DNA from: an uncultured Flavobacteriaceae bacterium
GTDB lineage: Bacteria; Bacteroidota; Bacteroidia; Flavobacteriales; Flavobacteriaceae
Reading direction: 5' to 3'
Length of the DNA stretch: 64,000 nucleotides
NCBI GenBank assembly: GCA_947497145.1
Contig: CANMFQ010000017.1
Span: 34,375-98,374 of the forward strand
The notes beneath the pieces are model-generated. The model made no database searches. It was not told where the DNA came from and saw nothing but the letters and a program-made list of their open reading frames with translations. The translations under genes were made by a program, and so were the position numbers. Below, in pieces: positions 19,815 to 31,716 of the stretch (within the stretch, counting starts at the first letter, position 1; each line of letters opens with the position of its first letter).

Positions 19815-21173
19815 ATGAAATTGAAAATCTATATATTACTTGTTACTGGAATTTTAGTTTTAGGCTGTGTAAAGAATAGTAATTTTGATATACCATCACC
19901 AGCATGTACTTCAGAATTTATTACAAATGCTACCTATGGGGAAGTGAAGGGTTTATATGTTGATAAAACTTTTGAAATACAGGAAGATTTAATTATTGAG
20001 GGATATGTAGTTTCTTCAGATGAAGCGAGTAATTTTTTTAGTGTTTTGCATTTTCAAGATAGTCCAACAAATCCTGTTGAGGGCTTTCAAATTGAAATTG
20101 ATGTGCGTAATTCGCATTTGTTTTACCCTGTAGGAAGCAAGATTTATATTAAACTTAAAGGTTTGTTTTTAGGAAAGAGCAAGGGTGTATTTAAAATTGG
20201 TGGTGCATTTACGTCTTTTGGCAATCTTTCAGTAGGACGTTTGCCAGCTACTGTTGTTGACCAACATATTTTTCGTTCTTGTGATGAAGTATATGAAATA
20301 GTGCCTACCCAGCTTACTACAGCAGATTTGAGTGAAAAATATACCAATACCCTAGTAAGGTTAAATGATGTAGAGATTGTAGCAGATGAGTTGGGAGAAG
20401 TATTTGCCAGAGAAGGAGAAGAAACGCAACGTACGCTAAAGGACTGCAATACGAATAGAATCGGATTACTAAATAGTGGTTTTTCAGATTTTAGGGCTCA
20501 AATATTACCTGAAGGTAGGGGAGCGATTTCTGGTGTTTTATTACGTAAAAATATGAAATACCATTTAGTGATACGCTCAATAATGGATATTGATTTTTCA
20601 CAAGAACGTTGCGAAGAGGAGGCGGAGATAACAACTTCAAACCAATTGTTTATATCAGAGCTTGCAGATCCTGATAATAATGCAAGGGCACGATTTATCG
20701 AGTTGTACAATGCAGCAAATTCTAACTTGTCTTTAAATGGATGGAAGATTATTCGATATACAAACGCATCCATTGAGCCGAGTTCTGAAATAGATTTATC
20801 GGGTCATATGATTGAGGCTCAAGGTACTTTCGTGATTTCGCCTAATAGAACTGAATTTGAAAGGGTATATGGTTTTACTCCAGATTTGAGCGTGGGTACT
20901 AATAGCCCTGCTGATTCTAATGGGGATGATAATATGGTGATTGTTGACCCTTTTAATAAGGTTGTCGATTCCTTCGGTGTAATTGGAGAAGACGGCTCTA
21001 ATACCAATCATGAATTTGAAGATGGCAGGGCAATACGCAAAGTTGATGTAAATGAAGCAAATGAACACTATGCCGTTGCTGAATGGATGATTTGTAATGA
21101 TACCGGTGATGAAGGCACAATTAAACGTCCTAAAAATGCTCCTGAGGATTTTACCCCTGGCAGTAGAAATTAA
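19815..21173 (+). CDS. DUF5689 and lamin-tail domain lipoprotein
   Basis: 452 aa from the ATG at 19815, chosen because it gives a lipoprotein signal (LLVTGILVLGC) and does not overlap the receptor. The DUF5689 domain spans about 30-280 and contains an OB-like segment (LIIEGYVVSSDEASNFF). It is followed by a lamin-tail domain at about 285-440 (LFISELADPDNNARARFIEL, LSLNGWKIIRY, GTFVISP). Lamin-tail domains are common in secreted bacterial nucleases and surface proteins. With the receptor and the divergent endonuclease-fold protein it forms a plausible three-gene surface system, this lipoprotein being the likely ligand-capturing component. That role is inference from gene order and domain association. 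Confidence 0.88.
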   Translation: MKLKIYILLVTGILVLGCVKNSNFDIPSPACTSEFITNATYGEVKGLYVDKTFEIQEDLIIEGYVVSSDEASNFFSVLHFQDSPTNPVEGFQIEIDVRNSHLFYPVGSKIYIKLKGLFLGKSKGVFKIGGAFTSFGNLSVGRLPATVVDQHIFRSCDEVYEIVPTQLTTADLSEKYTNTLVRLNDVEIVADELGEVFAREGEETQRTLKDCNTNRIGLLNSGFSDFRAQILPEGRGAISGVLLRKNMKYHLVIRSIMDIDFSQERCEEEAEITTSNQLFISELADPDNNARARFIELYNAANSNLSLNGWKIIRYTNASIEPSSEIDLSGHMIEAQGTFVISPNRTEFERVYGFTPDLSVGTNSPADSNGDDNMVIVDPFNKVVDSFGVIGEDGSNTNHEFEDGRAIRKVDVNEANEHYAVAEWMICNDTGDEGTIKRPKNAPEDFTPGSRN

Positions 21174-21359
21174 ACTGAATGACTTTAACTCGTTTTAGCT
21201 TGTTGTTTGGTGCCGATAATTGTGTATTTTAAGCAGTAATGAAGTAATTTTTTTGTTGCATAGCCATAGCTGCATAATTCAAAAAGGACAAAATGTAGAG
21301 GCAAAATGCATAATTTGCTAGTAAAAAGAAAAAACCAAGATAATTTTTTCAATAAAGAA

Positions 21360-21668
21360 TTAGTATTCATAATTGGTAGAAAGGAATTCTTTCCATCCAA
21401 TAATGGCAGAGGTGCCTTGTTGGTGTGCATCATGAGAATGAAAGAGTACTCTTTTTTTAAGGTCTAATATTACAGGCCATTTAATTTCATCCCAACCTTT
21501 GCCAAGTAATCTGTTGATGCCTGTTTCTACCATATCTTTACAAACCGCTCCTACAATACGAACTGATGTACCTTCATTGACGCCAGAGAGTCCAATATAG
21601 AAATCTGCTGGATTTCCTGAAAAGGAACATCGTTGAATACTTTTTTTAGTTTGTGTAGCAGTTTCCAT
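21360..21668 (-). CDS. Small conserved-looking hypothetical protein
   Basis: A 102-aa soluble protein that I do not recognise. It has no signal peptide or membrane segment. The sequence has ordinary composition, with a Gly-rich beginning (CSFSGNPADFYIGLSGVNEG) and a compact middle (IVGAVCKDMVETGINRLLG, WPVILDLKKRVLF). A Cys pair (residues about 14 and 43) and two His (HSHDAHQQG) could bind metal, but no known motif is formed. It overlaps a competing frame on the same strand that is less protein-like. It sits alone between convergent and divergent neighbours. Real-gene status is likely but not certain. Confidence 0.55.
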   Translation of the reverse strand: METATQTKKSIQRCSFSGNPADFYIGLSGVNEGTSVRIVGAVCKDMVETGINRLLGKGWDEIKWPVILDLKKRVLFHSHDAHQQGTSAIIGWKEFLSTNYEY

Positions 21669-21944
21669 GCTCGGAAATTACATATTTTTTTAATGCACTC
21701 TTGTTAATTGTAAGCATTAATTATTAACAATTGTAGTGAATATGTCACTATTTGTTATTGTATTTTGTGAATAAATAGCCATTTATGTATTGTATTTGGC
21801 ATAAAATTAAAACAACCTTTAGCCCTGTTGTTTTAGATTGTATATCAAGGTAGCTGTGTATGTTTTTTTTAGATTAGGGGTGTGCTTATACGGGCTCACT
21901 GTTGTGAACAAGTTATACGATTTCTACGTTATATCTTTAAAAGT

Positions 21945-22346
21945 CTAGCTGATTTTGTCTAGGACATTTTTAAGATCTTTTGACGAAATTGGTTTTAAAA
22001 TGTAATTGCTAACAGACTCGTAATGTCTTATACGTGTTAAATCTCTAGGGTCTACTGATGAGCTAAGAATGTAAATAATAACTTGATCTTTGAAGGGATG
22101 AGGAATATTTACAAAATCTTCAAGAAATTCCCAGCCATTCATAATGGGCATATTTAGATCAAGAAAAATCACTTTGGGTAGTTCTTTACCATCTTTAAGC
22201 AGTTCTGTTAGACCTTCAATAGCATCTTGACCATTGCTATATTCTAAAATGGTATTACAAAAATCAATTTCTTTCATGATACGTTTTGTACCATAAACAA
22301 AAATTGGGTCATCATCAATAATGCAACTCGTGTTTACTTTATTCAT
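21945..22346 (-). CDS. Stand-alone response regulator receiver
   Basis: A 133-aa single-domain receiver. The acidic pocket is DDD at 11-13, the phosphoacceptor is Asp63 in FLDLNMPIMNGW, the switch Ser/Thr position is in the SSS at 95-97, and the conserved Lys118 lies in YILKPIS. No output domain is attached, so it must act through protein contact, as CheY- or Spo0F-like and Rcp1-like receivers do. It begins 11 bases after the stop of the PAS histidine kinase upstream and is therefore its most likely partner. Rcp1-type receivers commonly accompany PAS-rich kinases in this phylum. Confidence 0.92.
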   Translation of the reverse strand: MNKVNTSCIIDDDPIFVYGTKRIMKEIDFCNTILEYSNGQDAIEGLTELLKDGKELPKVIFLDLNMPIMNGWEFLEDFVNIPHPFKDQVIIYILSSSVDPRDLTRIRHYESVSNYILKPISSKDLKNVLDKIS

Positions 22347-22357
22347 TTTGGGGGAAG

Positions 22358-24553
22358 TTAGTGTTTGTCAAAGTTAAGTACAAAAGTCGTGCCTTTATTA
22401 ACAAGGCTCTCAACTTTAATACTGCCATTCATGGCTTCTATTTGGTTTTTGGTAATGAATAGGCCAATTCCTTTAGCTTCTTTATGTTTATGGAATGTTT
22501 TAAACATGCCAAATATTTTTTCTCCATGTCGTTTTAAATCTATGCCTAGGCCGTTATCTTTAAAAGTAACTGATATCTTATCCTTTGCTATATTTGATGT
22601 AATCTCTATAATTGGAGGTCGATCAGGAGCACTATATTTAAGACTATTGGTGAATAAATTTAACAAAATACTATCTACATACGCTGGTATAGCGCTTATT
22701 TTTTGATTTTTAGGTACATTAATTATACAAGTAGCTTCTTTTTTCTGTAAAAGGAGGCTAATGTTTTTTTGAACTGTTGTAATGGCGTTATAAAGATTTA
22801 CCCCTTTCATGTTTTCATGGGCGCTAGCTTTAACTTGCACAACCTCATTAAGATGTAATACGGTTTCATTTAAACTGCTCGAAGCTTCTTTTAACATACC
22901 AATTAGACGCTGTCGTTCATCTTCTTGTTTTTCTTGCTCTAAAAACCCAGCTAGCATGGATAAGTTACTTGAATGAGAGCGCAAATTATGAGATACAATA
23001 TGAGCAAAATTCATAAGGCTTTCATTTTGCTCTCCGCTGATGTTAAGCAATTTTGTTAGTTTTTTTTCGGCTTTTATACGCAAAGAGAGGTCTACAATTT
23101 GAGCTATGAAATGAGAAATTTCTCCGTTTATATTTTTTACGACTGTTTTGGTTAACATTACATGCACATCATAGCCATTTTTATGACGATATCGTTTTTC
23201 AAGTTGATAACTATTTCGTTTACCAGCTATGAGTTCATTTAAGAGTGCTAAATCTTCATTTAAATCGTCTGGATGGGTAATATCTTGAAATGATAAATTT
23301 ATAATCTCTTCTTTAGAGTATCCTAAGCTATTGCAAAAGCTGTTATTTGCTTTAGTCCATTTTCCATCCATTCCAACAAAGACCATTCCTATCGAAGAAC
23401 TTTCAAAGGTGCCTTGTAGTGATTCTTCTGTTTTTAATAGCTGAAGTTTGGTGTTTTTTAATTCGGTAATATCCCAATTAGTACCAATCATTTTTATGGC
23501 TTTACCAGTATGGTCTCGTTGTGTTACAGCTATAGCTCTAATATGACGAATTTCTCCATTAGGCCAAATAACTCGAAATTCGGTGTCAAATTCTTTTTCG
23601 CCGTTAATTGCTGAGGTTATTTCTTCATCACCTCTTTTTTTATCATCAGGATGTAAACCGGCTTGCCAAGCTTCATATTCCCCTTTAAAATCTTCCTTAC
23701 GAATACCGTAAAGGGAATACATATTGTCATCCCAAATTAAGGAATTTTCTACAAGATTGTAATCCCATATGCCTACATTGGCTCCTGAGGTGGCTATTTG
23801 TAGTCTTTTGTTTATTTCTTGATATTGTAATGCTGTTCTTTTTTTTGTGTCAATATCTTGAATTGTTCCGTATAGGCGTACACATTTATTATTAATAATT
23901 TCACCCTCGCCCATTACTCTTACCCAAAGTTCTGTACCTTTTGCTGTGATGATTTGTAGTTCAGTATCCCAAGCGGTTCCTTCATTTATTGCAGTATTGA
24001 TAAGGTGTAATATTTTTTTTCCGTGAGAGCTAGCTTTGGTAAAATTAATAACCTCTTTAAGATTGGGGTCATATTCTGGGGTTACGTCATAAATCTCTTT
24101 GGTTATTTTGGACCAATATATTTTCTTAGTAACAAGATCTACAGACCAACCTCCAATTCTAGCAATACTCTCTGCTTTTAATAATAGCTCTTCTTCATAT
24201 TTTTGTGATGTGATATCTTCCATAGTGATAATAATACCACTAATTTGGTTAACATCATTTTTCCATGGATGTATGCGCCATTTTAACCATTGTATTTCGC
24301 CATTGGTGAGTATAAATTTTTGTCCTGTACTGCTACTTTTTTTTCCAGTAAGACATTCTTGATGAATTTTTATTAACTCAGTTGGAGTTTCAGGAAATAC
24401 ATTGTAATATGATTTCCCAATTATATTTTTATCAAGGATGTTAAACTCAGAAAGCCAAATTTTAGAATGATTTATAAAACATAAATTTTTATCTAATACG
24501 GCTACTGCTGCAGGAACTTCTGTAATAAGAAATGGAACGGCTACTGTTTGCAA
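22358..24553 (-). CDS. Multi-PAS sensor histidine kinase (cytosolic)
   Basis: 731 aa with no signal peptide or membrane helix. There are about four PAS units: about 5-115, 122-238 (ARIGGWSVDL), 248-365 (GANVGIWDYN) and 375-492 (SIGMVFVGMDGKW). A HisKA-type dimerisation helix with phosphoacceptor His522 (IVSHNLRSH) follows. The ATPase domain has N637 (LFTNSLKYSAP), DNGLGID at 666-672 and GIGLF at 695-699. The only available start is a TTG at 24553: the upstream stretch to the first in-frame stop has no ATG or GTG, and the first internal Met is at residue 111. The receiver gene follows 11 bases later. The signal is unknown; PAS domains could bind haem, flavin or metabolites. katG is the next gene upstream on the same strand. 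Confidence 0.92.
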   Translation of the reverse strand: MQTVAVPFLITEVPAAVAVLDKNLCFINHSKIWLSEFNILDKNIIGKSYYNVFPETPTELIKIHQECLTGKKSSSTGQKFILTNGEIQWLKWRIHPWKNDVNQISGIIITMEDITSQKYEEELLLKAESIARIGGWSVDLVTKKIYWSKITKEIYDVTPEYDPNLKEVINFTKASSHGKKILHLINTAINEGTAWDTELQIITAKGTELWVRVMGEGEIINNKCVRLYGTIQDIDTKKRTALQYQEINKRLQIATSGANVGIWDYNLVENSLIWDDNMYSLYGIRKEDFKGEYEAWQAGLHPDDKKRGDEEITSAINGEKEFDTEFRVIWPNGEIRHIRAIAVTQRDHTGKAIKMIGTNWDITELKNTKLQLLKTEESLQGTFESSSIGMVFVGMDGKWTKANNSFCNSLGYSKEEIINLSFQDITHPDDLNEDLALLNELIAGKRNSYQLEKRYRHKNGYDVHVMLTKTVVKNINGEISHFIAQIVDLSLRIKAEKKLTKLLNISGEQNESLMNFAHIVSHNLRSHSSNLSMLAGFLEQEKQEDERQRLIGMLKEASSSLNETVLHLNEVVQVKASAHENMKGVNLYNAITTVQKNISLLLQKKEATCIINVPKNQKISAIPAYVDSILLNLFTNSLKYSAPDRPPIIEITSNIAKDKISVTFKDNGLGIDLKRHGEKIFGMFKTFHKHKEAKGIGLFITKNQIEAMNGSIKVESLVNKGTTFVLNFDKH

Positions 24554-24726
24554 AACACGGAGGGATTTTTGGTTGGTTTATTTATAACGTTTCTAGACAC
24601 TGAAAAATTACACATAATAGAAATTATTGTGGGAAGTTTGTTTTTTAATGAGCTAATGTTAATACAATATGCGATGAAACTGAGTTTTAGTGTGGTTAAC
24701 TGGGGTTTGATAGATTTTAATTAAAT

Positions 24727-24757
24727 ACAAAAAGGCAGCCTATTTCTAGACTGCCTT
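24727..24757 (-). terminator. Intrinsic terminator of katG
   Basis: Read on the minus strand, AAGGCAGTCTA pairs with TAGGCTGCCTT across a GAAA tetraloop (11 bp with one G-T pair), followed by a T-rich tail. Confidence 0.9.
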
Positions 24758-24787
24758 GGTTTTAGCCTTCTTATTACTGTGAGCTAT

Positions 24788-27417
<2,630 letters not shown>

Positions 27418-27900
27418 ATGAAAGACAACACTCTTTTTTTTAATGAAATAAGAAATGGCAATACAGCAGCTATAAAAAAAATAATTGAAGATACTCCAGC
27501 CGTCATAAATACAATAGATGAGCGTGGTTCTACACCATTAATTTTGGCTACGTATTATGATCAAATTGAAATAGCAAAATTGTTATTGCAACATGGGGCA
27601 ACTATTGATGCTAAAGATGCCTCGGGTAACACTGCTTTAATGGGGGTGTGTTTTAAAGGTTTTTATACGCTAGCAAAATTATTAATTGAGGAGGGTGCTA
27701 ATATCAATGAACGTAATGCTATGGGGGCTACCAGTTTAATTTACACTGCAACTTTTAATCGATTAGATATCGCAAAATTACTTCTTGATAATGGGGCAGA
27801 TACCACCATAAAAGATGCTAGAGGAAATTCGGCACTAGATCATGCTAAAATACAGGGAGCCCCTGAACTAATTGACCTATTTGAAGCAAGTATTTTATAA
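27418..27900 (+). CDS. Ankyrin-repeat protein adjacent to katG
   Basis: 160 aa from the ATG at 27418 (three codons inside a longer frame that would need TTG). It consists of about four ankyrin repeats: DERGSTPLILATYYDQIEIA, DASGNTALMGVCFKGFYTLA, NAMGATSLIYTATFNRLDIA and DARGNSALDHAKIQGAPELI, with a short N-terminal cap. No signal peptide is visible, so it is probably cytosolic. Ankyrin proteins encoded next to catalase genes are known elsewhere; in Pseudomonas, AnkB supports full activity of a catalase. A similar helper role for KatG here is an inference from position only. The gene is convergent with a SemiSWEET gene 23 bases downstream. Confidence 0.9.
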   Translation: MKDNTLFFNEIRNGNTAAIKKIIEDTPAVINTIDERGSTPLILATYYDQIEIAKLLLQHGATIDAKDASGNTALMGVCFKGFYTLAKLLIEEGANINERNAMGATSLIYTATFNRLDIAKLLLDNGADTTIKDARGNSALDHAKIQGAPELIDLFEASIL

Positions 27901-27923
27901 TTTTTTAGGCATAGTCTTTTGGC

Positions 27924-28211
27924 CTATTGAAATCGTCGTTTGAATTTTTTAGTAAAAAATTGCTTAATCATTAAAAACAATATAATTCCAGAAAATATGA
28001 GAGTTACCAAATTGCCGACTATAATGGGCATTTGGTTGTTTAGTAGGCCGTAAATAAGCCAAAGTGTTACCCCGGTAACAAACATGAGGTACATAGGAAA
28101 AGATAAACTATCGGTATCTTTTGTTTTAATCGTTTTTATGACTTGTGGTAAAAAACTTATTGTAGTTAGTATGGCGGCAATATTTCCGATGATGGCAGTA
28201 GTATTATCCAT
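27924..28211 (-). CDS. SemiSWEET sugar transporter (PQ-loop)
   Basis: 95 aa from the ATG at 28211, chosen because it gives the usual SemiSWEET length (85-100 aa); the longer frame would add 13 residues of no family character. One triple-helix bundle is present, with the PQ-loop motif TTISFLPQVIKTIKTKDT in helix 1, a second helix (MYLMFVTGVTLWLIYGLL) and a third (GNLVTLIFSGIILFLMI). Such proteins dimerise to form a passive sugar pore in the inner membrane. No sugar-metabolism partner is adjacent. Confidence 0.88.
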   Translation of the reverse strand: MDNTTAIIGNIAAILTTISFLPQVIKTIKTKDTDSLSFPMYLMFVTGVTLWLIYGLLNNQMPIIVGNLVTLIFSGIILFLMIKQFFTKKFKRRFQ

Positions 28212-28526
28212 ATGTATTATTTTAAGTAGGTTTAAATATTTTCGGTGCAAAAATGCTTATTTTGAACTAAACTAACTACAACAAAATGAACTATTTTATG
28301 TGCTATTTTACCTGAATTAAAACATGTTTTGAATTAGACAGGTAATTTTGAACATATAAACGAGATTTTGACGCCAAGTAACGATGTTTGCTACCAAATG
28401 AACAACAATTTAGGGCTAATTAAAACCACTTTTTCAACTGAAAAATATAACCCGTTTTTAAACCAGCATAAATATTTAAATAGCTAATACCCAAATTGAC
28501 GCTATATTTTATCTAATTTTAGTACT

Positions 28527-29300
28527 ATGAATCAAGAACTTCAAATCGCACTCATACAAGGGTCGTTAGTTTGGGAAAATCCTAAGCAGAATAGAATTAA
28601 TTTTTCAAAAAAAATCGATGCTATTAAGTCAAAAGTGGATGTTATTGTACTTCCTGAAATGTTTACTACTGGTTTTACTATGACCCCCAATCATTTTGAT
28701 GTAGAAGAGGGTTTGCTGACTTTGCAGTGGATGCAAGAGAAAGCGAAAGAAAAAAATGCTGCTTTAATAGGAAGTATTCCGTTTTATGAAAATGAGAATT
28801 ACACCAATCGCCTTTTTTTTGTTACACCAGATGGAGGTTATCACTATTATGATAAACGCCATACATTTACGTTAGCCGGTGAAGGTGATGTCTATAAGGC
28901 GGGAACAGAAAGATTGATTGTGACCTATAGGAATTTTAATATTTGTCCCTTGGTTTGTTATGATTTAAGATTCCCTGTTTGGGCCAGAAACAATGTAGAT
29001 TATGATGTATTACTGTATGTTGCCAATTGGCCGAAACCAAGAATAACGGCGTGGGATACATTGCTCAAAGCTAGGGCTATTGAAAATATGGCATATACTA
29101 TTGGTGTTAATAGAGTTGGAACTGACGAACTGGGGCATGAATATCCAGGTCATTCAGTTGTTTTTGACGGGTTGGGAACGCAACTAGCTTTTTCTAATAG
29201 AGAAGAAACGTTATACGCAGTATTAACAAAATCACATATTTCATCAATTAGGAAAAAGCTAAAATTCTTAGATGATAGCGATGCCTTTAGTTTGTTATGA
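28527..29300 (+). CDS. Nitrilase-superfamily omega-amidase-like hydrolase
   Basis: 257 aa, a carbon-nitrogen hydrolase with the Glu-Lys-Cys triad: Glu44 (VLPEMFTTGF), Lys110 (YYDKRHTF) and Cys144 (PLVCYDLRFP). The sequence is most like YafV/omega-amidases, which hydrolyse 2-oxoglutaramate or 2-oxosuccinamate and are thought to act as metabolite-repair enzymes. No signal peptide is present, so it is cytosolic. The 3' end overlaps by 14 bases the convergent Ig-like lipoprotein gene. Upstream bases hold no recognised regulatory feature. Family assignment is secure; exact substrate is inferred. Confidence 0.92.
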   Translation: MNQELQIALIQGSLVWENPKQNRINFSKKIDAIKSKVDVIVLPEMFTTGFTMTPNHFDVEEGLLTLQWMQEKAKEKNAALIGSIPFYENENYTNRLFFVTPDGGYHYYDKRHTFTLAGEGDVYKAGTERLIVTYRNFNICPLVCYDLRFPVWARNNVDYDVLLYVANWPKPRITAWDTLLKARAIENMAYTIGVNRVGTDELGHEYPGHSVVFDGLGTQLAFSNREETLYAVLTKSHISSIRKKLKFLDDSDAFSLL

Positions 29301-30906
29301 CAAAAGTTTCTACGGATTCCCAGTTTGCACGCATTTCAATAACCGAAGGGTAATAACTAACTTTTTCTGGTTGTCGTTTTTTTAAATAAGAACCGGTGTC
29401 CCATCTTCCATTTTTGTTGGTGTCGAAAATTACTCTTACTAAGTATTTTCCCGGTTCAATATGGTTAAACTCAAATGGCTGCTCTTCAGTCGCAAAAATT
29501 TCAATTTGGGTTTCACTATTTTCATTAGTCAATTGAACAATAACAGGATACGTAACATTGCCTTCAAGATTTACTGTTAAATTGCCGTAATCAGCAAAAC
29601 TTCGTGTATTTAATCGGTATTCAGTAGAATCATTAGTTTGTCCAAAAAGATCAGTAATTGCTCCAGGTAAAAGTTTTAAATTATAATTTTCATTTGGTTC
29701 TAATGGAAAATTAAAATTCACTGTATTTTTAATGGTGTCTAAATTTGTTTTGAAACCAAAGGGAATGGAGTCTTTGACAAATAGTTGCATCTTTGCGCTA
29801 TCAATAGCAATCAAAGGTGTGTTTGCGCCAAGATAATATGGCTTGTTAAAATCTAGAGATCCATTTTGATTTGGTGTAATGGCTAAAGAATCAATACCAA
29901 CTTTGCGCTGTTTTACAGTAAAGGTGTCAATTACTTTTTTTGATTTATTTAAAACGGTAAAAATGAGTGAATCTACTTCGTAAGGAGTAAACCAAAAGTT
30001 GATAGAGTCTTTGTCTCTTTCTTTTAGAAAGCGGGTTTTTATAGTATCGGGGATAACTGTAAGTGGCGTGATTTCTATTTCTTCATTTTTATCGCCGTAA
30101 TAGCCAAAAATAATTTTGTTTTTTGCAGCAAAACTGGGTACTGAAGCACTGTAGTTTGGTATTTCCTTGAATAAGGTGAGTACATAGGTAGAATCTGTAG
30201 GTAGGGTTATAGTGTCTTTAATAAATGCAATTTTATCTGCATTCTGATCAAAAATGTTGTTTTTGCCTTCATCTTTAAGTCCAAACATCATGTACTTACC
30301 CTCTTTTAGGTTTTTTAATGAAAAAAGTACTGTACTGTCAAGCGTGTTGGTGATGTAATTTGGTGGCTTTTTGTAAATAGTCGAATCTGTATAAGTGGAA
30401 TCAATTTCATACAACATAGCACTGATAAATGGATCTGCTTTTTGATTAAAGGCATCTTTTACAACACCCAAAACTTCCAAAGAATCGATATAACTACCAG
30501 TTGAAAACACATAGGTTAAAAAACTACTCGGGTTGCCTTCATTGTTATCTTGAATGCTTTGTCCAAAATTTATAGTGTAAGTTGTATTGGGCGCCAGGGT
30601 GTCTTTAATTTTAATTTCTATATATTTTTGTGCCCCAGATTGCGGCGAAATTTCAGGCTGATACTTCAATGGAGGAGAAACGATCAGCTGATCTTGAACA
30701 TCTTTAAGTTTAATATATTCATCAAAATAAAGTCTGATTTTTTTTGCCGTAAAATTGGTCGACATGTTTTCAGGTACTGTTTTGATTAAAACAGGAGGGG
30801 TCTCGTCTTTGGGGCCGCCAGATAGAGTGCCACCACGTCTGCCGCACTGCAAAAGTGAAGCGACCATTAAAACAAAAAATAAATATGCTAAAAAACGACG
30901 CAACAT
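29287..30906 (-). CDS. Ig-like (Big_5-type) domain lipoprotein
   Basis: 539 aa from the ATG at 30906; a longer frame would start with TTG and break the signal. It has a lipoprotein signal with Cys after LLQ (VASLLQCGRRGG). A SbsA/Big_5 Ig-like domain follows at about 30-135 (DETPPVLIKTVPENMSTNF, IRLYFDEYIKL, APNTTYTINFGQSIQD). The long remainder is beta-rich and ends in a carboxypeptidase-like fold (GKYLVRVIFDTNKNGRWDTG). Proteins of this plan are conserved in flavobacteria, function unknown. The comF-like gene lies just upstream on the same strand (50 bases away), so the two could be co-transcribed. The 3' end overlaps the convergent nitrilase gene by 14 bases. Confidence 0.88.
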   Translation of the reverse strand: MLRRFLAYLFFVLMVASLLQCGRRGGTLSGGPKDETPPVLIKTVPENMSTNFTAKKIRLYFDEYIKLKDVQDQLIVSPPLKYQPEISPQSGAQKYIEIKIKDTLAPNTTYTINFGQSIQDNNEGNPSSFLTYVFSTGSYIDSLEVLGVVKDAFNQKADPFISAMLYEIDSTYTDSTIYKKPPNYITNTLDSTVLFSLKNLKEGKYMMFGLKDEGKNNIFDQNADKIAFIKDTITLPTDSTYVLTLFKEIPNYSASVPSFAAKNKIIFGYYGDKNEEIEITPLTVIPDTIKTRFLKERDKDSINFWFTPYEVDSLIFTVLNKSKKVIDTFTVKQRKVGIDSLAITPNQNGSLDFNKPYYLGANTPLIAIDSAKMQLFVKDSIPFGFKTNLDTIKNTVNFNFPLEPNENYNLKLLPGAITDLFGQTNDSTEYRLNTRSFADYGNLTVNLEGNVTYPVIVQLTNENSETQIEIFATEEQPFEFNHIEPGKYLVRVIFDTNKNGRWDTGSYLKKRQPEKVSYYPSVIEMRANWESVETFVITN

Positions 30907-30956
30907 ATAGGGTGATTTAAACACAATTCTAAGCAAAGAAACGACTAATTTGTAGA

Positions 30957-31670
30957 TTATTGAAATAATCTTGCCACGGCCATGCTAGCAATATAGATGG
31001 TTATTCCTTCACTTTGCTGTAGTGTTTTGGCGCACATTTCCATTGTAGCGCCACTGGTAATTATATCATCTACCAAAAGCACATTTTTGTTTTTAAAAAA
31101 AGTCGGAGTCGTTAAGCTATACAAGGACTTGTTGTCTTGCCAACGTCCAATTCTTGTTTTTTTGGTCTGTGTTTTAGTGTTGGCATTTTTAATAAGAATA
31201 TGGTCAATATAATCAGCATTAAGATGAAGTGCTAGCCTTTTAGCAAACTCAGCAACTTGATTATAACCGCGTTTTTTTAACTTTTTTTTATGCAAAGGCA
31301 CAGGAACAATAATATCAATAGACTGTATAAATCCATTTTGATTCAATATTTGTCCGTACCAATCACCTAAAAAAACACCAATATTTTCTTGATTTTTGTA
31401 TTTTAGGTGATGAATGAGTCTTTGAACGATGCTGTTTTTGTAAAAGAAAAGAAAAGAACTTGCTTTTTGTATGTAAATACGTCCATAAAATATTCGGTCA
31501 ACTGCATTTTCCTCGTTAAAAGTGAATTCGGTGAGTGGCAATTGGTTACGACAAACGGTACAGAGGTAGTGCTCTCCTCTTATTAAATGCGCATTACAAC
31601 CAAAACATACTGGCGGCACTAGTATGCTGTTGATGTCATTTATTATATTTGTGAAATAGCTATTCGACAA
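30957..31670 (-). CDS. comF: ComF family phosphoribosyltransferase-like protein
   Basis: 237 aa. An N-terminal zinc ribbon (CFGCNAHL, then CTVC) is followed by a type I phosphoribosyltransferase domain with the PRPP-binding motif VLLVDDIITSGATM and the PVPLHKKKLKKRGYNQ block. ComFC proteins act in the cytosol during import of transforming DNA in competent bacteria; the substrate is not settled. The start must be TTG at 31670: the preceding in-frame stop allows no ATG or GTG, and the zinc ribbon begins only about 20 residues later. It diverges from the coiled-coil gene with under 50 bases between them. Confidence 0.9.
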   Translation of the reverse strand: MSNSYFTNIINDINSILVPPVCFGCNAHLIRGEHYLCTVCRNQLPLTEFTFNEENAVDRIFYGRIYIQKASSFLFFYKNSIVQRLIHHLKYKNQENIGVFLGDWYGQILNQNGFIQSIDIIVPVPLHKKKLKKRGYNQVAEFAKRLALHLNADYIDHILIKNANTKTQTKKTRIGRWQDNKSLYSLTTPTFFKNKNVLLVDDIITSGATMEMCAKTLQQSEGITIYIASMAVARLFQ

Positions 31671-31716
31671 ATTGTTTAGATATATTAGTAACCTACTTTA
31701 AAGCCCTACCATTTTG

